A stretch of 64,000 nt of DNA from Streptomyces sp. NRRL S-37 (GCF_000721605.1 NZ_JOIZ01000010.1:186001-250000), one strand, 5' to 3'. Shown: positions 1 through 9,369, counted from the first letter of the stretch. Made by a program: numbers and translations. Notes: generated from the letters alone by a model not told the origin.

Positions 1-151
1 GTCGGGTAGCCACCACTCCTGTCGCGATGACAACGGCGAACTCAGCGGCGCGGTGGTGCATGCCCGCGCACAGCAGTGGCGCGCCGCGGGTTGTCAGGCG
101 CGGCCGGTTCAGGACGGCCGCGGCGACGCCGATGAACAGTCAGCCGGGTCG

Positions 152-215
152 TCAGCGCTCGTTGAGATCGTCGGCGAGTGCGCGGTCGATGTCGTGCTGT
201 GCCCTGTCCACCAGA
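152..215 (-). pseudogene. C-terminal remnant of an unidentified gene cut by the insertion sequence
   Basis: Reading left from the insertion-sequence edge on the minus strand gives an in-frame tail ending RALADDLNER and a TGA stop at 154..152. It looks like the charged C-terminus of a real protein, and the reading frame continues across the element into 1877-1930 only if no target duplication is assumed. I cannot name the family. It is weak evidence that the element landed inside a gene. Confidence 0.25.
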
Positions 216-1876
216 GGGTCTGTCAAACGAGCGGGTCTGTTCCGTAGTCGGTGGTGACGGTGGGTGTGGTCAGCCCAGGAGGATGCGGTGGCGGAGGAGG
301 GGAAAGCTTGCGCGGCCGTACATCTGGCGCTTGATCAGCTTGGTTTTGTTGTTCACGCCTTCGGTGCCGCCGTTGTGGTGCGGCAGGGTGAGGCCGGCGT
401 CGACTGCGGCGCGGTCCTTCTCCAGGCCCCGGGTGAAGGCATGCAGGTGGGGCAGGTCCTCGGCCTGGGCCGAGGCGATCCAGGCGCTCAGCAGGACGGC
501 ATTGCCGTCGGCGGGATCCAGCAGCGCGGCGAAGTGGTGGATGAGGTCGGCCAGAGCGGTCATCTCGTGGCAGGCAGCGCGGGCGGCCTCGATACGTTCC
601 CGCTGGTGACTCTTGAGGCGGTCGGGGCGGGTGAGCAGGTAGCGGGCCAGGTGCCGGGGCGAGAGGGCGGGCCGGTCGGCCTCGACGCGGCCCTGGTTGA
701 TGTAGCGGACCAAGAGGTTCGAGCTGCCGGTGTAGCCCAGTTCCCTGATTTCCTGGAGGAGATGGGTGACGGGGACGGCCGGATTCTCCAGCCGGCGTCG
801 GCGCAGGTGATCGCGGTAGGGATCCACGAGGGTGGGCCGGTACTTGGGGGCACGGACGAGGCGCTCGGGCTCGGCGACACGGTCGTAGCGCTTGACGGTG
901 TTCGAGGCGAGGTTCAGGCGCCGTGCGCATTCCAGCAGGCCGACTCCGCGCTCGCGCAGGGCGTGCACCTGCTGCCAGCGCTCGCGGGTGGTGGCGGCCT
1001 GTCTCCCCTCGGCCGGGGGCGGGCCCGCTTTCGCCCAGCAGGTGCTGTGCTCTGCGACTTCTTTGCGGACGGCCTCGGCGAGGTTGTGCCACAGATGCCG
1101 GCGGTCGCTGATCTGGACCGCATCGGGCAGGACTCGGCGGACCGCCTCGGCGTAGGTGGCCGATCCGTCCCGGCACACGGCCTCGATGCCCGGATGCCCG
1201 CGCAGCCAGGCTTCCAGAGTGGCGGCTTCGCGGCCAGGCAGTACCTCAATCCGCTGGCCGGTCTCGGCGTTGATGACGATCGTGGCGTAGCTCTGCCGGC
1301 GCCGCAGGGCGAAGTCGTCGACCCCGATCACCCGCGGCATCCGCACCGCCGGCACGGGCACCCGCCGCAGCAGCCGCAAGGCGGAGGCGTACGACACGGG
1401 CACGGCCAGCGATCGGGCGAGTCGGGCGGACGCCCGGCCGCATAACTCCTTGACCAGCTCGGAGAGCTGACCGGTCAGGCGTGTGGTGCGGCGCTGATGG
1501 CGCTCCAGGAGCCCGGGGACCTGCTCTCGGAAGGTCTGCCGCCTGCAGCCCAGGACCGGACAGACCAGCCGTCGTATCCTCACCCGGACCACGACCTGCC
1601 GACCGTCGACCGGCACATCCCGCACAGTCCGGCCGTGATACCCGTGGACCTTCCCCGTCACCACCCCGCACACCGGACAGGGAACGGGAACATCCCGAGT
1701 CCGAGCCGAAACCCGGACTATCTCGCCACCGTCCGCCACATCCTCGATGACCAACGCCGACAACCCCGAAAACACCGTCCCTACAAGCGTGTTCGCATCA
1801 TGCACGCTCAATGATCACAGACGAGCACCCACCGTCACCACCGACTACGGAACAGACCCGCTCGTTTGACAGACCC
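216..1876. mobile_element. ISL3-family insertion sequence, complete
   Basis: A 1661-bp element bounded by perfect 51-bp terminal inverted repeats (216-266 and 1826-1876), each starting GGGTCTGTCAAACGAGCGGG when read inwards. It carries one transposase gene filling almost the whole interior. ISL3 elements normally make an 8-bp target duplication; the flanks here (CCACCAGA and CACACGCA) do not match, so either the site has recombined or the duplication decayed. Perfect repeats and an open transposase suggest recent arrival. Confidence 0.92.
270..1811 (-). CDS. ISL3-family transposase
   Basis: A 513-residue protein, full length for ISL3 transposases. The N-terminus has the zinc-ribbon pattern CPVCGVV followed about 45 residues later by CPVLGC. 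The catalytic core begins around VIGVDDFALRRR (about residue 185), the typical ISL3 start of the DDE domain, followed by the RDGSATY and ISDRRHLWHNLAEAV blocks and the C-terminal EGVNNKTKLIKRQMYGR block that carries the last acidic residue. The start used is a TTG inside the right terminal repeat region; a GTG two codons later is equally possible. It acts on the element ends and has no link to its neighbours. Confidence 0.93.
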   Translation of the reverse strand: MSVHDANTLVGTVFSGLSALVIEDVADGGEIVRVSARTRDVPVPCPVCGVVTGKVHGYHGRTVRDVPVDGRQVVVRVRIRRLVCPVLGCRRQTFREQVPGLLERHQRRTTRLTGQLSELVKELCGRASARLARSLAVPVSYASALRLLRRVPVPAVRMPRVIGVDDFALRRRQSYATIVINAETGQRIEVLPGREAATLEAWLRGHPGIEAVCRDGSATYAEAVRRVLPDAVQISDRRHLWHNLAEAVRKEVAEHSTCWAKAGPPPAEGRQAATTRERWQQVHALRERGVGLLECARRLNLASNTVKRYDRVAEPERLVRAPKYRPTLVDPYRDHLRRRRLENPAVPVTHLLQEIRELGYTGSSNLLVRYINQGRVEADRPALSPRHLARYLLTRPDRLKSHQRERIEAARAACHEMTALADLIHHFAALLDPADGNAVLLSAWIASAQAEDLPHLHAFTRGLEKDRAAVDAGLTLPHHNGGTEGVNNKTKLIKRQMYGRASFPLLRHRILLG

Positions 1877-1935
1877 ACACGCAGCTGTCCGTCCGGCGAG
1901 CCGTGAAGTCGAGGAAGTCGAACCTCCTGTCGAGG

Positions 1936-2382
1936 CTACTCGCCTTGCGGCGATGGCTTCGGCGTGGGCAGTCCTCTCAGTACGTCGCGGACGGTGAATC
2001 GCCCGAGTTCGGTCGTCATCGCATCGGCGACCGTTCGGTCGAGCGTGTCCAGACTCCCCTGTACGGTGCGGCCCACCGCACAGGTCGGGGCAGGCTCGTG
2101 CCGACCGAGTACCCGGTCGGTTCCCTGGAGCAGCGACCAGACGCGGTCGAGCCGGATGTCCGCGGCGTCCACTGTGAGCTGCCAGCCCCCGTGGATGCCG
2201 GGCCGTGACCGCACCAAGCCTGCGTCCCGCAGCGGGCCGAGCACGCGGCGTACGTAGACGGCGTTGACGTTGGTGCTCTCGGAGAGCTCCTCGGAGCTCA
2301 CGGTGCGGCCCTCCGTGACGTCGGCCAGATAGGTCAGCACATGAACGGCGACGGCGAACTGGGTGTTGGTGGAGCGGGCCAT
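1936..2382 (-). CDS. Rrf2-family transcriptional regulator
   Basis: A 148-residue DNA-binding protein. The N-terminal winged helix (FAVAVHVLTYLAD, then SSEELSESTNVNAVYVRRVL) matches Rrf2/YwnA-type repressors; the middle shows GLVRSRPGIHGGWQLT, the wing of the family. One Cys (PTCAVG) sits in the region where iron-sulfur or redox Rrf2 members carry ligands, but a three-Cys cluster is absent, so redox sensing would be thiol-based if present. A longer start ten codons upstream is possible; this ATG gives the usual family N-terminus. It is divergent from the NmrA-like reductase, with overlapping palindromes between them, which suggests it represses that gene and itself. Confidence 0.85.
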   Translation of the reverse strand: MARSTNTQFAVAVHVLTYLADVTEGRTVSSEELSESTNVNAVYVRRVLGPLRDAGLVRSRPGIHGGWQLTVDAADIRLDRVWSLLQGTDRVLGRHEPAPTCAVGRTVQGSLDTLDRTVADAMTTELGRFTVRDVLRGLPTPKPSPQGE

Positions 2383-2401
2383 ACGACCATCTTGCCATTC
2401 C

Positions 2402-2447
2402 GTAGCCATCATGGCTACAGTTCAAATCGTAACTGTAATGACTACAG
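2402..2447. promoter_or_regulatory. Operator cluster between Rrf2 regulator and reductase
   Basis: Three overlapping inverted repeats lie in the divergent promoter: GTAGCCAT-C-ATGGCTAC (2402-2418, perfect), CAGTT...AACTG (2418-2435), and CTGTA...TACAG (2433-2447). Rrf2 repressors bind palindromes in this position. Assignment to the adjacent regulator is inference. Confidence 0.6.
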
Positions 2448-2461
2448 ATTGGTGCGGAACA

Positions 2462-3319
2462 ATGATCGGCATCACCGGTGCTTCCGGCCCCCTCGGACGC
2501 GCCACCGCCGAACTGGTGCTGCGGGCCCTCGATCCGCGTGAGGTCGTCCTCACCACGCGTACGCCCGATGCTCTCGCCGACCTCGCAGACCGCGGGGCGC
2601 GGGTGCGGCAGGCCGATTTCGGCGAACCTCGCACCGCAGCGGCCGCGTTCGCCGGTGTCGAACGGCTCCTGCTCATCTCCACCGACGCGGTGGGCTCCCG
2701 GCTCGACCAGCATCGGGCAGCCGTCGCGGCGGCGGCCGAGGCGGGGGTCTCGCACATCGCGTACACCTCCGTTCCCGAGCCGGTGCCCGCCAACCCCGCC
2801 GTGGTGGTCGCCGACCATGCCGGCACGGAACAGGCACTGCGGGAGAGCGGGCTGCGATGGACCATGCTGCGCAACAACCTGTACGCGCACCTGCAGATCC
2901 CTGTTATCGAACAGGCCATCACCACGGGCCGGCTGGTGACCAACAGCGGGGACGGCGCAGCAGCGTACGTCGCGCGGGAGGACTGCGCGGCGGCGGCTGC
3001 GGCGGTCCTCACCCGGGACGGGTACGAGAACCGGGCCCTGGACATCACCGGCCCGGCGGCGGTCACCGCCCGCGATCTGGCGGACCTCGCGCGCGAGATC
3101 GGCGGGCACGAGGTCGAACTCGTCGACGTCGACGACCACGCGTTCGCCACCGGACTCAAGGAAGCCGGCCTGCCGGATCCGGTGTCGGAACTGTTCACCT
3201 CGTTCGGTGCGTCGACGCGCGGCGGGTTTCTTGCCCGTGTCAGCGGCGCGGTGGGCGACCTGACCGGTCGCGAGCCGAGGTCCCTCGCGGACGTGGTGCG
3301 CGCGGCCCGGAAGTCCTGA
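2462..3319 (+). CDS. NmrA-like NAD(P)-binding oxidoreductase
   Basis: A 285-residue atypical short-chain reductase of the NmrA/QorB type. The dinucleotide-binding loop GITGASGPLG is at residues 3-12, and the DAVGSRLDQHRAAV and HIAYTS segments follow the family order. There is no YxxxK catalytic pair, which is normal for this group. It likely reduces a quinone or senses NADP; no substrate can be read. The ATG chosen puts the glycine-rich loop at the very N-terminus as in the family. Five bases separate it from the exporter gene downstream, so the two probably form an operon with the metallo-beta-lactamase-fold gene, under the divergent Rrf2 regulator. Confidence 0.85.
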   Translation: MIGITGASGPLGRATAELVLRALDPREVVLTTRTPDALADLADRGARVRQADFGEPRTAAAAFAGVERLLLISTDAVGSRLDQHRAAVAAAAEAGVSHIAYTSVPEPVPANPAVVVADHAGTEQALRESGLRWTMLRNNLYAHLQIPVIEQAITTGRLVTNSGDGAAAYVAREDCAAAAAAVLTRDGYENRALDITGPAAVTARDLADLAREIGGHEVELVDVDDHAFATGLKEAGLPDPVSELFTSFGASTRGGFLARVSGAVGDLTGREPRSLADVVRAARKS

Positions 3320-3323
3320 CCCG

Positions 3324-4607
3324 GTGGCCATGGAGAACGCGGTGGCCACCCGGGCCGGCAGCCCAGGAGGGGCTGTCCGCAGGATCTGCGTACTGGTGCT
3401 CCTGGCCGCCCTCACCGCTCTTGGGCCGTTGTCCATAGACGCCTACATACCCGGTCTGCCCCGGATCGCCGACAGCCTGCACAGCCCGGCGTGGGCGGTC
3501 CAGCTCACCGTCACGGCATGTCTGGCGGGTCTGGCGATCGGGCAGCTCCTGGCCGGCCCGCTCAGTGACGCGCTGGGCCGGCGCGGACCACTGCTGTTCG
3601 GGCTCACCCTCTGCACGGCGGCGGGAGCGCTGTGTGCGCTAGCTCCGAACGTCTGGCTCATCATCGTAATGCGCGGGGTGCAGGGACTCGGCGGCGCCTT
3701 CGCCCTGGTGATCGCCTACGCGTACGTCAGCGACCTGCACGAGGGGAGGGCGGCGGCACGCTACTTCTCCCTGCTGACCCTTGTCACCGGCCTGGCACCG
3801 GTGCTCGCTCCGCTGATGGGAGCGCGGATCCTCGACGCGTGGAGTTGGCGGGCGGTCTTCGTGACCGTCGCGGCGTTCGGCGCTCTGGTCCTCGTCGCCT
3901 GTGCGGGAGCGCTGCCGGAGAGCCGTCCGCCGCGCCTGCGCCCACCGTGGGAGTGGCGCAGGACGGGTTCGGTGTACGGAGGCCTGTTGCGGGACCGTGC
4001 TCTGGTCGGCCCCGTCCTCGCCAACGCCTTGACGTTCGCCTACATCTCGGGCTCCCCGTTCGTCCTGCAGAGCCTGTACGGACTCAGCCCTCAGCAGTAC
4101 AGCCTGGTGTTCGCGGTGAACGCGCTCGGGCTCGTCGCCGCGGCGGCGGCCGGGGGAGCGCTCGTCGGGCGCTTCGGCGCCGGGTTGCTGTTGCGTGCCG
4201 GCGTGACGGGCACGGCGGTCGCGAGTGTCGTCCTGCTGGTCTTCACGGTCGCGGGTCTGGGACTGTGGCCGATCCTGGCGGCCCTCTTCGTCGCCATCGC
4301 CCACGTAGGACTGGTCCTGCCGAACGCTCCCGCGCTGGTCCTACGGCACCGTGAACCGAACGCCGGCGCCGCAGCGGCACTGCTCGGCTGCGGCCAGTTC
4401 CTGTTCGGCGGACTCGCCGCGCCTCTCGTAGGGCTCACCACCGCGCACAGCGCCGTACCCATGGCCACCGTCATGGCCGTTCTCGGGCTCTCGGCTTTGA
4501 CCGTACTCATCACCGTGACTCCTGCCGGCACGGCAGGACCCCCTGTCCGCACGAGCGGCGACCAGCCGCACGAGGAGGTTCACCATGACCACGAACACCG
4601 TCACTGA
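3324..4607 (+). CDS. Bcr/CflA-type MFS drug exporter
   Basis: A 427-residue, 12-helix major facilitator of the Bcr/CflA drug:proton antiporter type. The N-terminus shows LGPLSIDAYIPGLP, diagnostic for this family, and the loop 2-3 motif GPLSDALGRRGPLL. The C-terminus is His-rich (HHDHEHRH), possibly because its end overlaps the next gene by 23 bp. Starts at GTG 3324 or ATG 3330 are equally possible. It would export a small toxic compound, probably one sensed by the Rrf2 regulator. Confidence 0.9.
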   Translation: MAMENAVATRAGSPGGAVRRICVLVLLAALTALGPLSIDAYIPGLPRIADSLHSPAWAVQLTVTACLAGLAIGQLLAGPLSDALGRRGPLLFGLTLCTAAGALCALAPNVWLIIVMRGVQGLGGAFALVIAYAYVSDLHEGRAAARYFSLLTLVTGLAPVLAPLMGARILDAWSWRAVFVTVAAFGALVLVACAGALPESRPPRLRPPWEWRRTGSVYGGLLRDRALVGPVLANALTFAYISGSPFVLQSLYGLSPQQYSLVFAVNALGLVAAAAAGGALVGRFGAGLLLRAGVTGTAVASVVLLVFTVAGLGLWPILAALFVAIAHVGLVLPNAPALVLRHREPNAGAAAALLGCGQFLFGGLAAPLVGLTTAHSAVPMATVMAVLGLSALTVLITVTPAGTAGPPVRTSGDQPHEEVHHDHEHRH

Positions 4608-5361
4608 CACTCTGCGCCTGCGCCGACTCGGGTGGGCGGGCATCGAGATCGGACTGGGCGACACACTCCTGCTGATCGACCCGCTCGAGAACACCGCTCC
4701 GCTCGCGCCCGTCATGGGTCCGCCCCGGCGGCCGCTGCCGCCCGTCGACGCCCCGGCGGGAACGCACGCCCTCATCACACACGTGCACCCCGACCACTAC
4801 GACCGCGAGCTGATCGCGCGCCTGGCCGTCTCGGGGACCATCGGCTGCCACTCTCCCACCGCCTCGGTGCTGGCGGAGGACGGCATCACGGCCGAGGCGC
4901 AGGAACTGGGGGAACCGCGTCGTATCGGCGGGCTGACCGTCACCCCCGTCGCGTCGCTGGACTGGCGTGGCAGCGACTGCGACCAGGTCGCGTGGGTCGT
5001 GGAGGGGGCCGGGAGACGGATCATCCACTGCGGGGACACCATGTGGCACGGCAACTGGTGGCAGATCGCCCGCGACCACGGCCCGTTCGACGTGGCGTTC
5101 CTGCCCGTCAACGGCGTGATCGCCAGGTTCGAAGGCTACGAGGCCAACGTGCCCGTCACACTGACGCCCGAACAGGCCGTGGAAGCCGCGGCGGCTCTCG
5201 GCGCCACAGCAGCCTGCGCGATCCACTACGAACTGTTCGACAACCCTCCCGCGTACGCCGAACAGCCCCACATAGCCGAGCGGTTCGGCCGCGCCGCCCA
5301 TGAGCGGGGCATCACACCTCACCTCGTGACCGACGGTGAAGTCGTACCGCTCGACAACTGA
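4585..5361 (+). CDS. UlaG-like metallo-beta-lactamase-fold hydrolase
   Basis: A 258-residue protein with the metal-binding motif THVHPDHYD (HxHxDH) near residue 66 and later metal ligands in HCGDTMWHG and the C-terminal HYE segment. These match the UlaG/L-ascorbate-6-phosphate lactonase-like branch. The start is fixed by a good GAGGAGG ribosome site 8 bases upstream. It overlaps the exporter gene by 23 bp, so translation is coupled. Substrate unknown; a small-ester, lactone or phosphodiester hydrolase acting with the exporter is likely. Confidence 0.87.
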   Translation: MTTNTVTDTLRLRRLGWAGIEIGLGDTLLLIDPLENTAPLAPVMGPPRRPLPPVDAPAGTHALITHVHPDHYDRELIARLAVSGTIGCHSPTASVLAEDGITAEAQELGEPRRIGGLTVTPVASLDWRGSDCDQVAWVVEGAGRRIIHCGDTMWHGNWWQIARDHGPFDVAFLPVNGVIARFEGYEANVPVTLTPEQAVEAAAALGATAACAIHYELFDNPPAYAEQPHIAERFGRAAHERGITPHLVTDGEVVPLDN

Positions 5362-5540
5362 CCCCCACCCGTCAGCGGTGCTGCCCGGTCGCGATGTGAC
5401 ACAACGTGCTCATCGCGTTCCAGGTCCCGGCGGGCGGGCGACTGCCAGGCCCGGCCATACCGGCGCATCAGCCGCCGGACCGCCGCCGACCGGCGGTTCA
5501 GGTCCCACTCGAGGGCGATCATCCGTCCCCAGCTCTGCAC

Positions 5541-5679
5541 CGAGGACCACAAGATCTGCGACGAGGACATTGCTTGGCTCTCCCCGCTCAAGCACCGCAA
5601 CCTGAACCTGCTCGGCCGCTACACCTTCACCGCCTCCACCCGGGCGCCGGCGCCCTGCGCCGAACCCGGCTGGAGGTGA
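5541..5679 (+). pseudogene. C-terminal remnant of a Tn3-family transposase
   Basis: The plus-strand frame ending at TGA 5677-5679 reads DEDIAWLSPLKHRNLNLLGR then YTFTAS, which resembles the last segment of actinobacterial Tn3-type transposases. There is no intact reading frame upstream, so this is a relic. The rest of the 5362-5781 gap shows nothing I can assign. Confidence 0.45.
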
Positions 5680-5781
5680 GGAAGGGTGCTGTGACACGTG
5701 CGCTTCGGCAGGTACCGGGGACTGACGGCGGGCCCGCCGGAGGGTGCGGTGGCATTCCGGTCGGCCCATGTGGGTAGCGCT

Positions 5782-6819
5782 TCAGGCGGACGGGCGCTTG
5801 GCGCGGGCGGTGAGGCGTTCCCAGTTGCGGTGGCCGATGTCGGCCTTCTGCTCGTCGGTGAAGGGCGAGTTCTCCAGGAAGGAGCGGGCTTCGCCGTTGC
5901 TGGTGTCGACGTAGGGGAAGCCGCCGGGACGGAAGCCGTAGGTGAAGGGATAGTCGGTGGAGTACAGCATCCGGTCGGTGCCCATCACTTCGGCGGTCCA
6001 GCGCAGGTAGCGGGGGCTGTTGGTGCCGCTGCCCGCGACCCAGAAGTTCTGCTTGAAGTAGTCGGCGAGCGGTTGGCGCAGACGGCCTGCCTCGCCGAAG
6101 AAGCCGGTGTGGTCGAGGTAGAACATCACGACCTCGCCCCAGTGCCCGGCGATCACCTGCAGGTCGGGGAACCGGTCGAAGACCCCCGAGAAGATCATGC
6201 GGAGGTACTGGACGCCGAGGTCGTAGTACCAGCCGAGGCCGGCTCCGGCCAGCACCGGGCCCATGGGGGCCGGAAGGCCGGAGTAGTAGGCGTCGATGAC
6301 GGGCTGAACCGGCGTTTGCGGGTGGAAGTGCAGCGGCACTCCCAGCCTCTCGGCCATCGCGTACAGCTCGTCGTTGTCCCGGTGGTCGGCCAGCTTGTCC
6401 CCGGTGCGGCCGTAGAGCATGGCGCCGGGGAAGCCCAGCTCGATCACCACGCGCTCCAGCTCCGCCGCGGCCGCGGCCGGTGACTGGGTGGGGATCGCGG
6501 CGAACGCCTGGAAACGGTCGGGCCGGGAAGCGACGATCTCGGCGAGTTGGTCGTTGGCCTCGCGGGCCACCGCGACGGCGTCGGCCTTCGGCAGGTCCTG
6601 CACGCCCGGAGACGACAGGGACAGCACGGCGACGTCGATGCCCTGATCGTCCATGTGGGCCAGCCGCTGCTCACCGACCACGTGCAGATTCTTTGCAACG
6701 GGACTGTCCCCGAAGCCACGCGCCGGGATCTGGGGCGATCCCACCCGCTCGTAAGCCTCGTAGACAGCCGGCACGACGACGGTCTCTTCTACTCCGACTA
6801 TGCGCAAACGGTCGAGCAT
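5782..6819 (-). CDS. Amidohydrolase-2 family (ACMSD/resorcylate decarboxylase-like) protein
   Basis: A 345-residue TIM-barrel amidohydrolase. It has the LHFHPQTP segment and the conserved IAGHWGE and STDYPF motifs of the ACMSD/gamma-resorcylate decarboxylase group; the N-terminal HxH is replaced by a shorter EE-V-V-PAVYEAY segment, as in some hydrolytic relatives. These enzymes decarboxylate or hydrate aromatic acids in the cytosol using Zn or Mn. I use the ATG at 6819 because AGGGGGGAAC precedes it; an upstream ATG at 6843 lacks a ribosome site. It is divergent from a TetR regulator with a perfect inverted repeat between them, so it is probably an inducible catabolic gene. Confidence 0.85.
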   Translation of the reverse strand: MLDRLRIVGVEETVVVPAVYEAYERVGSPQIPARGFGDSPVAKNLHVVGEQRLAHMDDQGIDVAVLSLSSPGVQDLPKADAVAVAREANDQLAEIVASRPDRFQAFAAIPTQSPAAAAAELERVVIELGFPGAMLYGRTGDKLADHRDNDELYAMAERLGVPLHFHPQTPVQPVIDAYYSGLPAPMGPVLAGAGLGWYYDLGVQYLRMIFSGVFDRFPDLQVIAGHWGEVVMFYLDHTGFFGEAGRLRQPLADYFKQNFWVAGSGTNSPRYLRWTAEVMGTDRMLYSTDYPFTYGFRPGGFPYVDTSNGEARSFLENSPFTDEQKADIGHRNWERLTARAKRPSA

Positions 6820-6855
6820 GACGGTTCCCCCCTGTGTTTCCATTGGAACTATTCA

Positions 6856-6902
6856 AACGTTATCATTGATAGTATCGACGAAATCAAGCATCCGATAACG
6901 TT
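6856..6902. promoter_or_regulatory. Inverted repeat in amidohydrolase/TetR divergent promoter
   Basis: AACGTTATC at 6856-6864 is repeated inverted as GATAACGTT at 6894-6902, perfect over 9 bases with centres 38 bases apart. The AT-rich segment is unlike its surroundings. It is probably the operator for the neighbouring TetR protein; whether the two arms act as one looped site or two half-sites is not clear. Confidence 0.55.
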
Positions 6903-6939
6903 GATTCTGTTGTCGGTGTGATGGCGCTATCGTTGGGCC

Positions 6940-7668
6940 ATGCCTGTTGAACCGACCTTTGCGCGGCGTGCCGCGGAGCCCGGCGCCACGGCGCGTGAAC
7001 AGACGCGCCGCCGGGTCGTCGACGCCGCGATGGACCTGCTGGAGCGCGGCGGCCGCGACGCGGTCACCACCCGGGCGGTAGCCGACGCCGCCGGACTGCA
7101 GCCACCGGCCCTCTACCGGCTGTTCGGCGACAAGGAAGGGCTGCTGGACGCGGTGGCGGAGCGCGGTTTCACCCGCTTCCTGGCAGCCAAGGAGCAGCTC
7201 GAATCCGCCTCGGGGGACCCGATCAGGGAACTGCGCGACGGCTGGGACGCCGTGGTCGAGTTCGGGGTGACCAATCCCGCGCTGTACCTGCTGATGTACG
7301 GCGAGCCCACCCGGTCCACCGCCGTCATCAGGATCGGCCTCGAACACCTCATGGACCGGATCCGCCGCATCGCCGCCGCAGGACTCTTGCGCGTCGAAGA
7401 GCGCCTGGCGGTCCAGATCGTCCACGCCGCCGCCAGCGGCGCCATCCTGACATGGCTGTCGGTGCCCGAAGCCCAGCGCGAACCCGCACTCCTCGTCGCA
7501 GTGCGCGAATCCATGATGACCACTGTCACCACCCGCGAACCGGCCATCCAGGAACCGGGCGCGGCCGGCGCGGCCCGCGCCCTGCGTGCCGCGCTGCCCA
7601 GCCAGAACGCCCTGAGTAAAGCCGAAGAGCAACTCTTGGCGGAATGGCTCCGTCGACTGTCCGCATAG
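6940..7668 (+). CDS. TetR-family transcriptional regulator
   Basis: A 242-residue TetR repressor. The helix-turn-helix TTRAVADAAGLQPPALYRLF lies around residues 45-65 and is followed by GDKEGLLDAV as usual. The C-terminal ligand domain is helical and not assignable to a known ligand. It is divergent from the amidohydrolase gene across an inverted repeat, so local control of that gene is the simplest reading. The start gives a 16-residue lead before the DNA-binding domain, normal for the family. Confidence 0.88.
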   Translation: MPVEPTFARRAAEPGATAREQTRRRVVDAAMDLLERGGRDAVTTRAVADAAGLQPPALYRLFGDKEGLLDAVAERGFTRFLAAKEQLESASGDPIRELRDGWDAVVEFGVTNPALYLLMYGEPTRSTAVIRIGLEHLMDRIRRIAAAGLLRVEERLAVQIVHAAASGAILTWLSVPEAQREPALLVAVRESMMTTVTTREPAIQEPGAAGAARALRAALPSQNALSKAEEQLLAEWLRRLSA

Positions 7669-7859
7669 CCGCTCGCTCGAGGCGGGGCAGCAAGCCGTGT
7701 CAATGAGTCGGACGATGCGAACACCTCCTCCGCTTTCCCGCCCATGCTGGCTCTGGCCCGGCCGCATGGCCGATGGACCTCCGGCAGGCGGAGTCGTCCG
7801 CCTGGTCACGGTCAGCACACCGCAGTCGGGGCGGTCGGCAAGGAGCCCCGGCCGTAGGT

Positions 7860-8215
7860 GAGGCGAGCGAGGGGCCCGTTGGGCAGGGCCGGGAGGTCCC
7901 TCTCTGCCTTTCGTCGAGCGAGGCGTGGAGTTCGGGGTTCATGGAAGGTGCCGTCGCGGAGCATCGCGAAGAGCACGTTGATCCGTTGTCGGGCCAGCAC
8001 TGTCCAGCTGACCGTGCTGGTGGGCTTCGACCGGGACCTCGCGGCCGAGGGTCTCGTCGGTCAGTTCGATGAGCGCAGAGTGCGCGGCACAGTGCCGGCT
8101 GCGTCGGTGATCACGGCGGCGTCCTTGGCGTCGGTCTTCGCCTCACCCGGGGTTGAGATCAGCGATCCGCCGCATGGACAGGCCAGCAGGTAGGCGACCT
8201 TGCAGCCATCGGGGC
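7860..8215 (-). pseudogene. Decayed IS110-family transposase
   Basis: On the minus strand, 8215-8080 encodes the IS110 DEDD-domain piece GEAKTDAKDAAVITDAA, with the preceding block (GLSMRRIADLNPG) in another frame. About 8000-7915 encodes the C-terminal tail LARQRINVLFAMLRDG. The central transposase region is deleted and there is at least one frameshift, so it is inactive. Confidence 0.7.
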
Positions 8216-9312
8216 CCTCCCACTCACTGTCGCCCAGGCGTGAGTGGCGTTCGGGAAGGCGTCCGGCTGGTCGAGGCGCTCGACAGCAACCCTGCTTCAG
8301 GCGGCACGGGCGCCGCTCGTGGGGCGGTCTCCAACGCGTACCCGGGGTGGGGGAGGATCCGTTGTGGGCTGTCTGTTGCAGCTCGCAGTAGGAACGATGC
8401 CGCCGTGACGCTCGTTCGACGCTCTTTCTGACGGAGTGCCAGGTGGTCGTCCTATAGGGAGTGTCGAGGTATGCGGGGGCAGGGATGAGTGGGCTCCCAT
8501 GGCACGCCCAGCTGGTGGCCGGTGCCGCTGCTGGCCGTGGCAGGGCTACCTGGATGTGCCGGTTCAGCTTCGCCGTGCCGCGTCCGCTTTCCGTACCGTC
8601 TTCGCGGCGTGGTCAGCCGGGCCGGCCAAGTTCCGGAGTGCAAGGGAGACCAGGCTGAGATACTTCACAAGGTGGTCGGCGAGGGTGTCCTGCTCGATGC
8701 TGGTCCGGAAGCTCGCGCTCTGGGCCACAGTCGGTTCCTCGAGAAAAGAGGTGCTGGGTGCGCTGCGCCTACTGTGGCACCGGGGGGCGTCTCATTACGC
8801 AATGCCCGGACAAGATGCCCAACGGGCGACAAGACTGTTCGCGTGGCTGCAGAACCCCGCCCCTCCATCGTGTCCTCATGCATCGAGCTTCTCGAGCGTC
8901 TGGCCCAGTTCAGTGAGAAGGTGACGAGAACGCTGCGCGGGGTGACCAAGACGTACAGGGAGGCCGAAGCAGCACTCAGTCACCTCCGCGACGCCTACAA
9001 GTTGGCTACGCAGCTGTGCAGGGCCGTCGTTGCCTTCTTCAGGCCCGAGGGCGGCAATGCCGAAGCCTGCTAGACCATGGGCCGGCCGGGTAATGCTGCG
9101 CTGCCAAGCAGCCGCCACCGTCCGAGCCGGCCGCCTTCCCGATGGTGGCGAGAACATCCTGGTCGGGAGCACGTCCACGCTGGTGTGCCACGGCCGGTGT
9201 CCGTGCACACGGCAGACCACCCACAGGCGCAGCACCCCGGACGCCGCCCGGGCCGGACCAGTTCTTGGTTCTTGCTCTGATCGATCGCAGGCGTGATCTC
9301 ATCCGGACGCGA
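8216..9312. other. Low-coding stretch between IS110 relic and AbiEii gene
   Basis: No convincing gene apart from one weak short frame (8843-9073). Bases 8405-8425 (GTGACGCTCGTTCGACGCTC and one more base) match the left edge of the two large intergenic repeats at 10518 and 16048. The remainder looks like degraded DNA. Confidence 0.4.
8843..9073 (+). CDS. Possible short hypothetical protein
   Basis: A 76-residue frame from GTG 8843 whose second half (TKTYREAEAALSHLRDAYKL) has the composition of an amphipathic helical protein. No ribosome site is obvious and no family is recognised. It could be a chance frame in degraded DNA. Confidence 0.2.
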   Translation: MAAEPRPSIVSSCIELLERLAQFSEKVTRTLRGVTKTYREAEAALSHLRDAYKLATQLCRAVVAFFRPEGGNAEAC

Positions 9313-9369
9313 TCAGTCGATGTCGAGATCGTCGGCCTCTTCGAGGAGACGGGCTGCGAGGTCGTCGGC

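Noticed and set aside
5319..5600. Minus-strand 93-residue frame next to the Tn3 relic
   Set aside because: No domain, weak start, and overlap with the metallo-beta-lactamase-fold gene end; not supported as a gene.
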